From Rhodanobacter sp. (lineage in GTDB: Bacteria > Pseudomonadota > Gammaproteobacteria > Xanthomonadales > Rhodanobacteraceae), in contig SCRO01000020.1 of NCBI GenBank assembly GCA_004298505.1, positions 1 to 33,570 on the forward strand: a DNA stretch of 33,570 nucleotides. The letters run 5' to 3'. This document shows positions 25,623 to 33,570 of this stretch, in pieces; positions within the stretch are counted from its first letter, which is position 1, and each line of letters starts with the position of its first letter. Under the pieces are notes generated by a model. The model worked only from the letters and a program-made list of their open reading frames with translations, was not told where the DNA came from and did not search any database. The position numbers and the translations under genes are program-made.

Positions 25623-28034
25623 TTACCGGCCGGATGGCCGTAGCGTCAATGTGTGTTCGGCCTTCCCGGGCAACAGCGGCGTGGGTCGGCCCGCAACCCA
25701 ATCTTGATGCCCGGCGCCGAAGAACGGCGACAGCGGGTTGTCGCTCTGGCCGCCGGGCATTTCCAGGATGCCCTGTGCCGCGTGACCGGGCGATACGTCC
25801 ATGCGCTCGGAGGCACCGAAGCCGGGCGCGGCGACGCGTGGCATGTTGTTGTCGCCGGGCAGCGGTTGGTCGGGCATGTCGATGAAACGCGCCAGCCATG
25901 CCGGCAGCGCCGCAGACAGCGGATGCTCGATGTCGCTGCGGTTCAGTTCCCCCCAACTGCGTGCTGCCAGGCCGCCGGGTTGCTGGCCGAGCTTGTGCGC
26001 CACCTGGCTTGCAGCATCGGTGAGCAAGGCGTGCCAGTTCGCGTACTTCGAGTCCAGCAGCCAGGCAGGCTGTTGCCGGATCATCATCCAGACCGCGGCT
26101 TCGGCACTGTTGTGGGCAGGCCAGCTGAAGTCGGCGTGCTGCTGCTTTACCCGCGCAGCAAAGGGCGCCAGCACCGCTTCGCTGACCTGGTTGCGAAAGG
26201 CGCGCACCAGCCGATAGTCGACGCTGTCGACGGCGGCACGCCCGCGCCAGGCATGGGTTAGCTGACGCAGTTGTTCGAGTGCCGGGGCCTTGCTGTTGGC
26301 CAGGGTTCGTTGCAGCAGTTGCTGCCAGCGCAGGAGGAACATGGCGCGGTCGTCGAGCTGGATATCGAGCAGGTCGGCGGGGGCAAAACTGATGCGCGCG
26401 TGCAGGTCGTCGCGGATCTGCCGCGCGCGTGCGCCCAGGTCGTGGCCGCCGTTGCCGAGCAGGGCCAGCGCGGCGCCATCGACGGTGCGGTTGTTGGCGG
26501 TCCATAGCCGGCCACCGGCCGGATGCTCGATGCGCGGGTACTGCGCCGGCGCGGCCCAGCCCTGCCAGCCGCGGCCGGGTTTCGACCAGTCCGAGGGCAA
26601 TAGTGGATCGATGCCGACGCGCAGAGGGATGCTGTTGCCGGCGATCGTCCAGCCGATCTGGCCGGCGCGGTCGGCCACCAGCAGGTTCTGTGGTGGCAGG
26701 CCCAACTGCGGTGCGAGGTTCAGCGCGGCCGCTACGTCGGGCACGTGCTCGAACTGCATCAGGCCCAGGTTGTAGGCGCGCGGGAGTTGTGCGATCCAGG
26801 CTAGCGCCAGCGGCGTGCCGTCGGCGTCCTTGCCCATGACCGGACCCCAGCGGGTGTCCCGGACCTCGAGGATCGTGTCCGGTTGACCCTTGACCTGGAT
26901 GTGCTCCTCGTGGGTTTCAAATTTGGCCCAGCCGGCGGGCACTTTGTAGCGGTCTGGGTCGGCTGGATCGCGCTGCACGCGTACCCAGTCGGCCCAGTCG
27001 CCGTAGCTGTTGGTGAAACCCCAGGCCACCTGGCCGTTGGAACCGATGATGATGGCCGGCGTGCCGGGCAGGCTGACGCCATTGACATCGCGCTGGCCGT
27101 TCGGTGCGCTCGGGTCAGGGTAACGCAGGCGCGTGCGGAACCAGATATTTGGTACGCGCAGGCCCAGGTGCATGTCGTTTGCCAGCATCGCGGCGCCGTT
27201 GCCGGTAAGCGTGCTGGCCACCGCAAAGCTGTTGCTGCCCGGGCGTGGCGCATCGAGTGCCGGCGCCAGCGCGGCAGTCAGACTGTTTGCTGCCGGGGCG
27301 GGCGACTGCTGGCGCAGGTCGAACACGTCGGCGCCGGGCACTACCGGTAAGCGCGACAGCCTGCCGCTCAATGGTGCCTCCCAGTCCGGATCGGGCGCCA
27401 GCAGGAAATCCACCAACGGGCCGGGCAGCACCGCACGCATCTGCGCGAGGTGCAGTTCGCGTGCGTTGCGACCGTCGCGGCTGAGATCCAGATACATGGC
27501 CGCGATGACCAGCGCGCTGTCTTCCGACCGCCAGGGTTGCGGCCTGCTGCCCAGCAGCAGGTATTCCCACGGCTTTTCGCGCAGGTCGGCCAGACCCGCG
27601 TTGACGCCGTCCCGGTAGCGATCCAGTGCGTGCTTCTGCGCTGGCGGCAATTGTGCATACGCGGCCTCGGCCACGGCCCGCAGGCGATGCCGCCGATGGT
27701 TGAGATCCACCTTTAAGGCGGCCGGGCCGACCAGCGCAGACAGCTCGCCGGCGCTCATGCGCCGCATCAGATCCATCTCAAAGAAGCGCTCCTGCGCGTG
27801 CACATAGCCCATCGCGTAGCTGATATCGGCGCGGTGGTTGCCCTCGATGGTGACCGTGCCCAGCGCGTCGCGGCTGATGCTGACGCTGGCCTCCAGGCCC
27901 GGCAGCATGCGCCGGCCATCCAGCCGGGGACGACTGCCGGCGAGCAGCCACCAGACCGCGGCGAGGGCAATCAGCAACAGCACCAGCAGAGCCAGCAAGG
28001 CGGCGCGCAGAATGTGCCAACGACGTGTGGTCAT
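25623..28034 (-). CDS. Penicillin acylase family Ntn-hydrolase
   Basis: The 803-residue protein has an N-terminal membrane or signal segment (about residues 10-31). It then has the alpha chain (ISRDALGTVTIEG, YAMGYVHAQERFFEMDLMRR) and the autoprocessing site PGSNSFAVA, with Ser267 as the nucleophile that becomes the beta-chain N-terminus. Later motifs GTPAIIIGSNGQVAWGFTNSYGDWADW, NLLVADRAGQIGWTIAG and RLWTANNRT are as in the family. Such enzymes cleave amide bonds in penicillin-, acyl-homoserine-lactone- or N-acyl-amino-acid-type substrates; the substrate cannot be read here. It lies 30 nt downstream of a phosphodiester glycosidase-like gene on the same strand, so they are probably one transcript. 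No clear ribosome binding site. Confidence 0.93.
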   Translation of the reverse strand: MTTRRWHILRAALLALLVLLLIALAAVWWLLAGSRPRLDGRRMLPGLEASVSISRDALGTVTIEGNHRADISYAMGYVHAQERFFEMDLMRRMSAGELSALVGPAALKVDLNHRRHRLRAVAEAAYAQLPPAQKHALDRYRDGVNAGLADLREKPWEYLLLGSRPQPWRSEDSALVIAAMYLDLSRDGRNARELHLAQMRAVLPGPLVDFLLAPDPDWEAPLSGRLSRLPVVPGADVFDLRQQSPAPAANSLTAALAPALDAPRPGSNSFAVASTLTGNGAAMLANDMHLGLRVPNIWFRTRLRYPDPSAPNGQRDVNGVSLPGTPAIIIGSNGQVAWGFTNSYGDWADWVRVQRDPADPDRYKVPAGWAKFETHEEHIQVKGQPDTILEVRDTRWGPVMGKDADGTPLALAWIAQLPRAYNLGLMQFEHVPDVAAALNLAPQLGLPPQNLLVADRAGQIGWTIAGNSIPLRVGIDPLLPSDWSKPGRGWQGWAAPAQYPRIEHPAGGRLWTANNRTVDGAALALLGNGGHDLGARARQIRDDLHARISFAPADLLDIQLDDRAMFLLRWQQLLQRTLANSKAPALEQLRQLTHAWRGRAAVDSVDYRLVRAFRNQVSEAVLAPFAARVKQQHADFSWPAHNSAEAAVWMMIRQQPAWLLDSKYANWHALLTDAASQVAHKLGQQPGGLAARSWGELNRSDIEHPLSAALPAWLARFIDMPDQPLPGDNNMPRVAAPGFGASERMDVSPGHAAQGILEMPGGQSDNPLSPFFGAGHQDWVAGRPTPLLPGKAEHTLTLRPSGR

Positions 28035-28064
28035 GGAGCGTGGCCTTGGGTTGGCGGGGTTGGG

Positions 28065-28883
28065 TCAGGGCTTGGCGAACACGGCAAAGATACCGGCATA
28101 CGGCTTGACCATGAAGGCGGGTGCGCCAGCATAGCCGTCGCCGTCGACATAGAACTGCGAGATGCTGCCATCGAGGTAGAGCGCGTCGCGGCAGCCGAGC
28201 TTGTCGCGGAACAGCCGTCCGAACGTGTGGAAGTTCACCGGTGCCTCGCTGACTGCAAAGATCACTTCGTGGGGCGATTTTGCGCACACGCCGCTGCGCC
28301 ATTTCAGGCTGGAGGAGTCGTCGATGAACTGCTCGTTGAGCTTGCCGTCGATCAGCAGCATCGGGCCGGACTGGGTGGCCTGTTGCGCCGCCTTGCCCTC
28401 GGCCTTGAACGCGGCGCTGGTGCGCACCGCGGCGTGGCCGTCCGGATAAATCGCAAACACGCCGTTTGGCAACAGCGAGAAATTGCCCGAGGCCGGGTTG
28501 CCGTGGGCCAGGTTCAGCGGCACCACGGTCTTGCCGTCCTGCACGTACAAGCCGAGCGGGGCGAACTGACGGTCGTAGATGCCGGCGTTGGCGGCGAACA
28601 ACAGCCGTCGACCGCGTGCTTCGCCCCACTGGCGCAGGCTTTCGATACTGCCGAACGGCTGGCCATCCTGCGGGTTGCGCCAGTACAGGCCGAGCTGCTC
28701 GTGCTTCAGGTCGATATGCACGACGCGATAATTCTGCCCCTCGAACGCCAGCTCACCGTTGTCCAGCGCCTGTGCGTTGCCGACGCAGGCAGCCATGCCG
28801 ACCAATACGAAGGCGGGGAGCAGCCAGCGCAGTAGCAAGGATCGGGATACGTACGTGGACAGATAGGAAACGAAGGAAAGCAT
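28065..28883 (-). CDS. Phosphodiester glycosidase (NAGPA/DUF2233) domain protein, exported
   Basis: The 272-residue product has an N-terminal export signal (hydrophobic about residues 15-33, MAACVGNAQA). It is either cleaved after NAQA or lipidated at the nearby cysteine, as MAAC is a poor but possible lipobox. The rest matches DUF2233: NGELAFEGQNYRVVHIDLK, then FAANAGIYDRQFAPLGLYV, LPNGVFAIYPDG, ATQSGPMLLIDGKLNEQF and ALYLDGSISQFYVDG. The last motif holds the conserved Asp-Gly-Ser. The family includes phosphodiester glycosidases and sporulation or polysaccharide-related proteins. ATG 28883 is chosen because it opens the signal peptide. A long same-frame extension to 29429 is antisense to the NUDIX gene. 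Confidence 0.85.
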   Translation of the reverse strand: MLSFVSYLSTYVSRSLLLRWLLPAFVLVGMAACVGNAQALDNGELAFEGQNYRVVHIDLKHEQLGLYWRNPQDGQPFGSIESLRQWGEARGRRLLFAANAGIYDRQFAPLGLYVQDGKTVVPLNLAHGNPASGNFSLLPNGVFAIYPDGHAAVRTSAAFKAEGKAAQQATQSGPMLLIDGKLNEQFIDDSSSLKWRSGVCAKSPHEVIFAVSEAPVNFHTFGRLFRDKLGCRDALYLDGSISQFYVDGDGYAGAPAFMVKPYAGIFAVFAKP

Positions 28884-28997
28884 ATGCTGATGGTCGCCGC
28901 CAAGGCGTGCCGACGCAAGCCTGATGCTTACCTGTTCCAGTGTGTCGGGCAGGAGCGTGCAGCGGCCGTTAAACTTGAGTTTTGCCGCGAGCCAACG

Positions 28998-29483
28998 ATG
29001 CCCTACACACCGATCGTCGCCACCCTGGGCTTTGTGTTGTCGCCGGATCGCAAGCAGGTGCTGATGATCCACCGCAATGCGCGGGCCGACGACCTGCACT
29101 TGGGCAAGTACAACGGCCTGGGCGGCAAGATGGAGCCGGGTGAGGACATCGCCACCTGCATGCGCCGCGAGATCATGGAGGAGGCCGGCATCAGCTGTGA
29201 ATCGATGCAGTTGCGCGGCACGTTGAACTGGCCCGGCTTCGGCAAGCAGGGCGAGGACTGGCTGGGCTTCATCTTCGTGATCGACCGCTACAGCGGCACG
29301 CCGCTCGACGCCAATCCAGAGGGCACGCTCGAATGGGTGGCGCTGGATCGGCTGATCGAGTTGCCGATGTGGGAGGGCGACCGCCATTTTCTGCCGCTGG
29401 TGTTCGACGCCGATCCGCGGCCGTTCCATGGCGTAATGCCGTACAAGGGTGGTCGCATGCAGTCGTGGTCCTTCAGCCGCTAA
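28998..29483 (+). CDS. NUDIX hydrolase (MutT/MTH1-like, 8-oxo-dGTP type)
   Basis: The 161-residue product carries a complete Nudix box at residues 43-65 (G-x5-E-x7-REIMEEAGI with GGKMEPGED in front). KYNGLGGKMEPGE and the C-terminal WVALDRLIELPMWEGDRHFLPLVF are close to the family that removes oxidised purine nucleotides (MTH1/NUDT18-like). It hydrolyses nucleoside diphosphate-linked compounds, and 8-oxo-dGTP is the likely substrate. ATG 28998 starts MPYTPIVATLGFVL; the upstream frame to 28884 does not look like family sequence. It diverges from the phosphodiester glycosidase gene and converges on the lipoate ligase genes. Confidence 0.92.
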   Translation: MPYTPIVATLGFVLSPDRKQVLMIHRNARADDLHLGKYNGLGGKMEPGEDIATCMRREIMEEAGISCESMQLRGTLNWPGFGKQGEDWLGFIFVIDRYSGTPLDANPEGTLEWVALDRLIELPMWEGDRHFLPLVFDADPRPFHGVMPYKGGRMQSWSFSR

Positions 29484-29513
29484 TAAGCTTCGTGAAGCCG
29501 CGGGCTGTGATGT

Positions 29514-30290
29514 TCACGGTACGTCGGTCAACCACGCCTGGCTGGAAAACCGTTCGCACGCCAGTGCTTCGGCTTGTGCGAGTTCGCCGGCGCGCAAGAC
29601 GTCGTTGGTGAGACCATGGCGGCGACGGAAGGTGGCGATCATCTTTTCGATCACCGCTTCGCGCGGCAGGCCGGTCTGGCTGCGCAGCGGGTCGACCCGC
29701 TTGGCGGCACTGGTGGTGCCCTTGTCGGACAGTTTTTCGCGGCCGATGCGCAGTATCTCGAGCATCTTCTGCGCATCGATGTCGTAGGCCATGGTGACGT
29801 GATGCAGCACGGCGCCATCACGATGCGCCTGCGCGGCACCGGCGATTTTGCCGCCGTCGGAGGTGATGTCGTTGAGCGGCTGGTACCACGCCTTGATGCC
29901 CAGCGTGCCCAGCGCTTCGATCACCCACTCATCCATCGACGCATAGGCTTGCTGGAACGACAGGCCCGTGATCAGCGACAGCGGCGCATAGATCGAATAG
30001 GTGATCGTGTTGCCTGGTTCGATGAACATGGCGCCACCCCCGGATACCCGCCGCACGACTTCGATGCGGTGCCGCTGCGCCGCCTCCATGTCGACCTCGT
30101 TGCGCAGTGACTGGAAGCGTCCGATCACTACTGCCGGGTTGGCCCATTCCCAGATGCGCAGGGTGGGCAGCCGACGGCCGGAACCCACCTCGTGGGTCAG
30201 TACATCGTCCAGCGCCATGTGCAGGCTGGGCGATTGCGGTGCGGCGTGGATCAGCTGCCAGTCGTGGTCACGCCAGTCGGTACGCATCAT
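29514..30290 (-). CDS. lplA: Lipoate-protein ligase, catalytic (N-terminal) domain
   Basis: This 258-residue protein activates lipoate with ATP and transfers it to lipoyl domains of 2-oxoacid dehydrogenases and GcvH. The biotin/lipoyl ligase fold is shown by VVIGRFQSLRNEVDM, RRVSGGGAMFIEPGNTITYSI and the adenylate-binding lysine K148 in SDGGKIAGAAQAHRDGAVLHH. It lacks the C-terminal accessory domain found in single-chain E. coli LplA (about 340 residues). That domain is encoded by the overlapping upstream gene at 30287-30577. ATG 30290 overlaps the upstream stop by ATGA. The split resembles LplA/LplB of Thermoplasma. Confidence 0.9.
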   Translation of the reverse strand: MMRTDWRDHDWQLIHAAPQSPSLHMALDDVLTHEVGSGRRLPTLRIWEWANPAVVIGRFQSLRNEVDMEAAQRHRIEVVRRVSGGGAMFIEPGNTITYSIYAPLSLITGLSFQQAYASMDEWVIEALGTLGIKAWYQPLNDITSDGGKIAGAAQAHRDGAVLHHVTMAYDIDAQKMLEILRIGREKLSDKGTTSAAKRVDPLRSQTGLPREAVIEKMIATFRRRHGLTNDVLRAGELAQAEALACERFSSQAWLTDVP

Positions 30291-30577
30291 GTGCGGGGGT
30301 TTGCGTGCAAGGCGCGGCACACGGCTACTGCGATAGCCTCGGGCGATACGCCGTACATCATTTCTCCGGACCGGAGGGCATCACGCAAGGTGATCGCGAA
30401 CACGGTCTCCTCGGCATCTGCCGGCTGTCCGGTGAGCGCCGCGTTGATGGTGTGCAGCGCACTGTCCGGTTCCAGGAAGAAGTCGCCGCTCAACTGCACG
30501 TTCACGAGGCACCCATCGCTGACCTCGAGATCAATCACGACCAGCTTGCCGCCGGGCATCTTGTATTCGCCATGCAT
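30287..30577 (-). CDS. lplB: Lipoate-protein ligase accessory C-terminal domain (LplB)
   Basis: The 96-residue product begins MHGEYKMPGGKLVVIDLEVS, continues NVQLSGDFFLEPDSALHTI and ends with AIAVAVCRALHANPRT. It matches the Lip_prot_lig_C domain that follows the catalytic domain in single-chain ligases. As a separate subunit (LplB) it helps form the lipoyl-AMP intermediate with LplA. ATG 30577 has a GAGGA ribosome binding site; a TTG at 30595 is an alternative. Its stop overlaps the catalytic gene start by ATGA, so equal expression through translational coupling is likely. Confidence 0.88.
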   Translation of the reverse strand: MHGEYKMPGGKLVVIDLEVSDGCLVNVQLSGDFFLEPDSALHTINAALTGQPADAEETVFAITLRDALRSGEMMYGVSPEAIAVAVCRALHANPRT

Positions 30578-30670
30578 CGGTTTTCCTCGGTTCAATATCT
30601 TCCGGACTCAATAAGTGACGGACAGGCGGGGCTTCCCGTTCTGCCGTTGTGTCCGATGCTTGCCCCCGGA

Positions 30671-31132
30671 TCAGTGGCCGCGGTAGCCATCATGGAAATT
30701 GCCTTGGTCGACATTGATCGAAAAACCGACCGTGCCGGTGCGGTGGTCGCAGTCGCCAAGGTTCTTCGTGATGGCGACCGCGCCGGTCTGGTAGTTTCCG
30801 CTCACATGGTTGCCGCCGACCACACCCATGCCTACGCTGCCGTGCATCTGCGCCTGGTTGTAGGTCGAGTCGTCGCAGGCGGGTGCTCTGGCCACTTCGC
30901 CGGTGTTGCCCATCCTGCCGCTGGTGTCGCCGTAGTAGACGCCCGGCGCATTGGCTGCAAGGCTGGTGGCGGCTGTCGCGGGCGCGCTGGCACCCGCGGC
31001 GGGCACGTCGCTCGGTGGCAGGGCATCGCCGGGCGACAGCTTGAGGTTCAATGGCTTGCCCGGGCTCTGTGCCCATGCCGACGAGGTGAGCAGGAGAGCC
31101 AGCAGAACAGGGAGAAAGCGTCGGATGTTCAT
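30671..31132 (-). CDS. Small secreted protein of unknown function
   Basis: The 153-residue product has a clear signal peptide (MNIRRFLPVLLALLLTSSAWA, cleaved before QSPG). The mature part has a Pro/Ala-rich linker and then a Gly/Asn-rich, repetitive beta-like C-terminal half (GSVGMGVVGGNHVSGNYQTG, FSINVDQGNFHDGYRGH), with cysteines in PACDDST and LGDCDHR that could pair. I do not recognise a family. ATG 31132 has a CGGAG ribosome binding site. It is on the same strand as lplB (94 nt upstream of it) and parC (111 nt apart). Role unknown; perhaps a surface or envelope protein. Confidence 0.7.
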   Translation of the reverse strand: MNIRRFLPVLLALLLTSSAWAQSPGKPLNLKLSPGDALPPSDVPAAGASAPATAATSLAANAPGVYYGDTSGRMGNTGEVARAPACDDSTYNQAQMHGSVGMGVVGGNHVSGNYQTGAVAITKNLGDCDHRTGTVGFSINVDQGNFHDGYRGH

Positions 31133-31243
31133 GCGGGCTCCGCAGTAGTTACAGATTCGACGCACCATGCCGCGTCGAGGCATACAACCTTGTTGGAAAG
31201 GTCGCGCGCCAGCAAGTTCCGGTGTCGTGCATGAGGGATCGGC

Positions 31244-33490
31244 TCAGGCTGAGGTCTCGATCCGCTCGACCCGCCGCAGTCCGCGTGGCAGCAGTCCGCC
31301 GCGGCTGGCGCGGTTGCCGCCGTATTCGACCAGGTCCGACCACTTCAGCGTCAACTTGCGTTGACCAGCATACATCGTGACCTCACCCTTGCCCTCGCCC
31401 TCGCCGACTACGGCCACACCGGCGACGCGCTCGGCGCCGCTGGCCAGTTTCGCCTTGGGGATCTCGATCAGCTTGTAGCCCTTGCCCTTGTCCAGCTCGG
31501 GCAGCTCGGCCACTGAAAACATCAGTAGATGGCCTTCGGTGGTTACCACCACGATACGGTCGCGGGCTGGGTCCGCACTGATTTGCGGCGCCAGCACTTT
31601 CGCGTGGTCGCTGAGGCTGATGATCTGCTTGCCAGCCTTTTGCCGGCCGGTGAGTGCCTCGAAGCGGGTGACGAAACCGTAGCCGAAGTCGCTGGCCAGG
31701 ATCAGCCGGGTGTCGTTGTCGCCGGCGACCACCGCGTCGAAGCTGACACCTGCGGCCGGACTGAAGCGGCCCGTGAGGGGTTCGCCGTTGCCGCGTGCCG
31801 AGGGCAGGGTGTGCGCGAGCGTGGAGTAGGCGCGGCCAGTGGAGTCGATGAAGGCGACCTGCTGGGTGGTGCGCGCGTTCACCGCCGCGAGCAGGCGGTC
31901 GCCCTCGCGGTAGTTCAGGCCCTCGGCATCGATGTCGTAGCCCTTGGCCGCGCGCGCCCAGCCCTTCTGGCTCAGCACCACGGTGACCGGCTCGCTGGCG
32001 ACCAGCGCGCTTTCATCCAGCGCTTGCGCCACGTCGCGCTCGACCAGTGGCGAGCGGCGATCGTCGCCGAACTTGGCCGCGTCGGCGCGCAGCTCGTCCT
32101 TGATCAGGCTCTTCAGCTTGGCCGGCGATTTCAGCAGTACGTTGATGCGCGCGCGCTCCTCCTCCAGTTGATCCGCCTCGGCGGTGATCTTCATTTCCTC
32201 CAGCCGGGCCAGCTGGCGCAGGCGGGTTTCAAGGATGTAGTCGGTCTGCTCCTCGCTGAGCCTGAAGCGTGCCATCAGCACGGCCTTGGGCTCATCCTCA
32301 GTGCGTACGATGCGGATCACCTCGTCAAGATTCAGATACGCAATGCGTAGACCTTCGAGCAGGTGCAATCGACGCTCGACCTTGGTCAGGCGGTGGTTGA
32401 GCCGGCGCGTGACCGTGGTGGTGCGAAAGCTCAGCCACTCGGCCAGGATGCGCTTGAGGTCCTTCACTTGCGGGCGGCCGTCCAGGCCGATCATGTTGAG
32501 GTTGACGCGGAAACTCTTCTCCATGTCCGTGGTGGCGAACAGGTGCTGCATGGTCTCGTCGGCATCGACGCGGCTCGAGCGCGGCACGATCACCAGGCGG
32601 ATCGGGTTTTCGTGATCGGACTCGTCGCGCAAGTCCTCGATCATCGGCAGCTTCTTGGCGCGCATCTGGGCGGCGATCTGTTCGAGGATCTTCGACGGGC
32701 TGACCTGGTGCGGCAGCGCGGTGATCACGATGTTGCCTTCCTCGCGCTGGTACACCGCGCGGGCGCGCACCGAGCCGCCGCCGGTCTGGTAGATTGCCCG
32801 CAGGTCGGCGCGCGGGGTGATGATCTCAGCCTCGGTCGGGTAGTCCGGGCCGGGCATGTGTTCGCACAGTTCGGCGACCGTGGTGTCTGGTTCATCCAGC
32901 AAGCGGATGCAGGCGCTGGCCAGTTCGCGCAGGTTGTGTGGCGGGATGTCGGTGGCCATGCCGACCGCGATGCCCATCGAACCATTCAGCAGCACGTGCG
33001 GCACGCGCGCCGGCAGCCAGCTCGGTTCCTCCAGCGTGCCGTCGAAGTTCGGTACCCAGTCGACCGTGCCGTGGCCCAGCTCGCCCAGCAGCGCCTCGGC
33101 GATCGGGCTGAGCTTGGACTCGGTGTAGCGCATCGCGGCAAAGCTTTTCGGGTCGTCCGGCGAGCCAAAGTTGCCCTGGCCGTCGACCAGTGGATAGCGG
33201 TACGAGAACGGCTGCGCCATCAGCACCATCGCTTCGTAGCTGGAGCTGTCGCCGTGCGGATGAAACTTGCCGATCACGTCACCGATGGTGCGCGCGGATT
33301 TTTTCGGCTTGGCGGTGGCATTCAGCCCCAACTCGCTCATCGCGTAGATGATGCGCCGCTGCACCGGCTTCAGGCCGTCGCCGACGAAGGGCAGGGCGCG
33401 GTCCAGCACCACGTACATCGAATAGTCGAGATAGGCCCGCTCGGCGTAGGTCTTGAGCGGGATCTGTTCGTAATTGGCTTGCAGGTTCAT
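31244..33490 (-). CDS. parC: DNA topoisomerase IV subunit A
   Basis: ParC (748 residues) is the DNA-cleaving subunit of topoisomerase IV, which decatenates daughter chromosomes. The N-terminus ([20 protein letters not shown]), the quinolone region [15 protein letters not shown] with the serine (S82) and glutamate (E86) equivalent to E. coli S80 and E84, and the catalytic Y122 in [11 protein letters not shown] are visible. The C-terminal beta-pinwheel includes [37 protein letters not shown] in pieces. The quinolone positions look wild type. The length equals E. coli ParC (752). The partner parE is outside the window. Confidence 0.97.
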   Translation of the reverse strand: MNLQANYEQIPLKTYAERAYLDYSMYVVLDRALPFVGDGLKPVQRRIIYAMSELGLNATAKPKKSARTIGDVIGKFHPHGDSSSYEAMVLMAQPFSYRYPLVDGQGNFGSPDDPKSFAAMRYTESKLSPIAEALLGELGHGTVDWVPNFDGTLEEPSWLPARVPHVLLNGSMGIAVGMATDIPPHNLRELASACIRLLDEPDTTVAELCEHMPGPDYPTEAEIITPRADLRAIYQTGGGSVRARAVYQREEGNIVITALPHQVSPSKILEQIAAQMRAKKLPMIEDLRDESDHENPIRLVIVPRSSRVDADETMQHLFATTDMEKSFRVNLNMIGLDGRPQVKDLKRILAEWLSFRTTTVTRRLNHRLTKVERRLHLLEGLRIAYLNLDEVIRIVRTEDEPKAVLMARFRLSEEQTDYILETRLRQLARLEEMKITAEADQLEEERARINVLLKSPAKLKSLIKDELRADAAKFGDDRRSPLVERDVAQALDESALVASEPVTVVLSQKGWARAAKGYDIDAEGLNYREGDRLLAAVNARTTQQVAFIDSTGRAYSTLAHTLPSARGNGEPLTGRFSPAAGVSFDAVVAGDNDTRLILASDFGYGFVTRFEALTGRQKAGKQIISLSDHAKVLAPQISADPARDRIVVVTTEGHLLMFSVAELPELDKGKGYKLIEIPKAKLASGAERVAGVAVVGEGEGKGEVTMYAGQRKLTLKWSDLVEYGGNRASRGGLLPRGLRRVERIETSA

Positions 33491-33561
33491 GCGTTACATC
33501 TTGGAAAGTGGCGCGCGGCGCGCGGCTAGCCGGTCGATGGTGCCAGAAAGCGCCCGATTCT

Positions 33562-33570
33562 TGTAGGAGC
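33562..33570 (+). repeat. Start of a second REP-like copy at window edge
   Basis: The last bases, TGTAGGAGC, repeat the head of the REP-like element after tldD (GTAGGAGC at 16368). The element continues outside the window, so only the identity of nine bases supports this. Confidence 0.4.

Noticed and set aside
32363-33529. 388-codon plus-strand open frame over parC
   Set aside because: Antisense to parC; shadow frame.
1-33570. CRISPR arrays, tRNA or rRNA genes, integrase, full insertion sequences
   Set aside because: I found no regularly spaced repeats, no tRNA-like or rRNA sequence and no transposase or integrase frame.

Overview
The window is a high-G+C chromosomal segment of a gammaproteobacterium, most likely of the Xanthomonadales (Rhodanobacteraceae/Xanthomonadaceae type). 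I infer this from the alpha operon order rpsM-rpsK-rpsD-rpoA-rplQ, the rng-yhdP-tldD order, a class II DAHP synthase, and a REP-like intergenic element of a kind I associate with this order. There are no rRNA or tRNA genes, CRISPR arrays, integrases or complete insertion sequences.

Region 1 (1-3049) is the end of the alpha operon, with conspicuous palindromic hairpins between genes and a good intrinsic terminator after rplQ. Region 2 (3050-4986) is dsbB overlapping a class II DAHP synthase gene. Region 3 (5051-8309) holds a broken secreted amidase on the minus strand and, divergently, a di-heme plus a tri-heme cytochrome c gene without a dehydrogenase next to them. Region 4 (8470-16364) has a Dph6-like PP-loop ATPase gene diverging from rng-yhdP-tldD. 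Region 5 (16365-20778) has a REP-bearing spacer, an FMN reductase, and a lysine/peptidoglycan precursor cluster dapD-arsC-like-(ferritin-like VIT1 transporter)-dapE.

Region 6 (20818-25591, minus strand) is the most interesting part. A membrane TIR-TPR protein, a small beta-rich protein of 127 residues and a SLOG-like protein with four predicted membrane helices lie in a row. A Crp-type palindrome and repeated CCACCAAA boxes lie upstream, and the TPR-coding part is clearly lower in G+C than the flanks. The parts list (TIR enzyme, SLOG nucleotide sensor, membrane effector) is that of a Thoeris-like or SLATT-type conflict system, but the combination is not one I recognise as a named system. Its role in defence is inference.

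Region 7 (25623-33490) has a phosphodiester glycosidase-like gene plus a penicillin acylase family gene (minus), a NUDIX hydrolase (plus), a two-gene split lipoate-protein ligase (C-terminal domain gene overlapping the catalytic gene), a small secreted protein, and parC. The last bases look like the start of another REP element.
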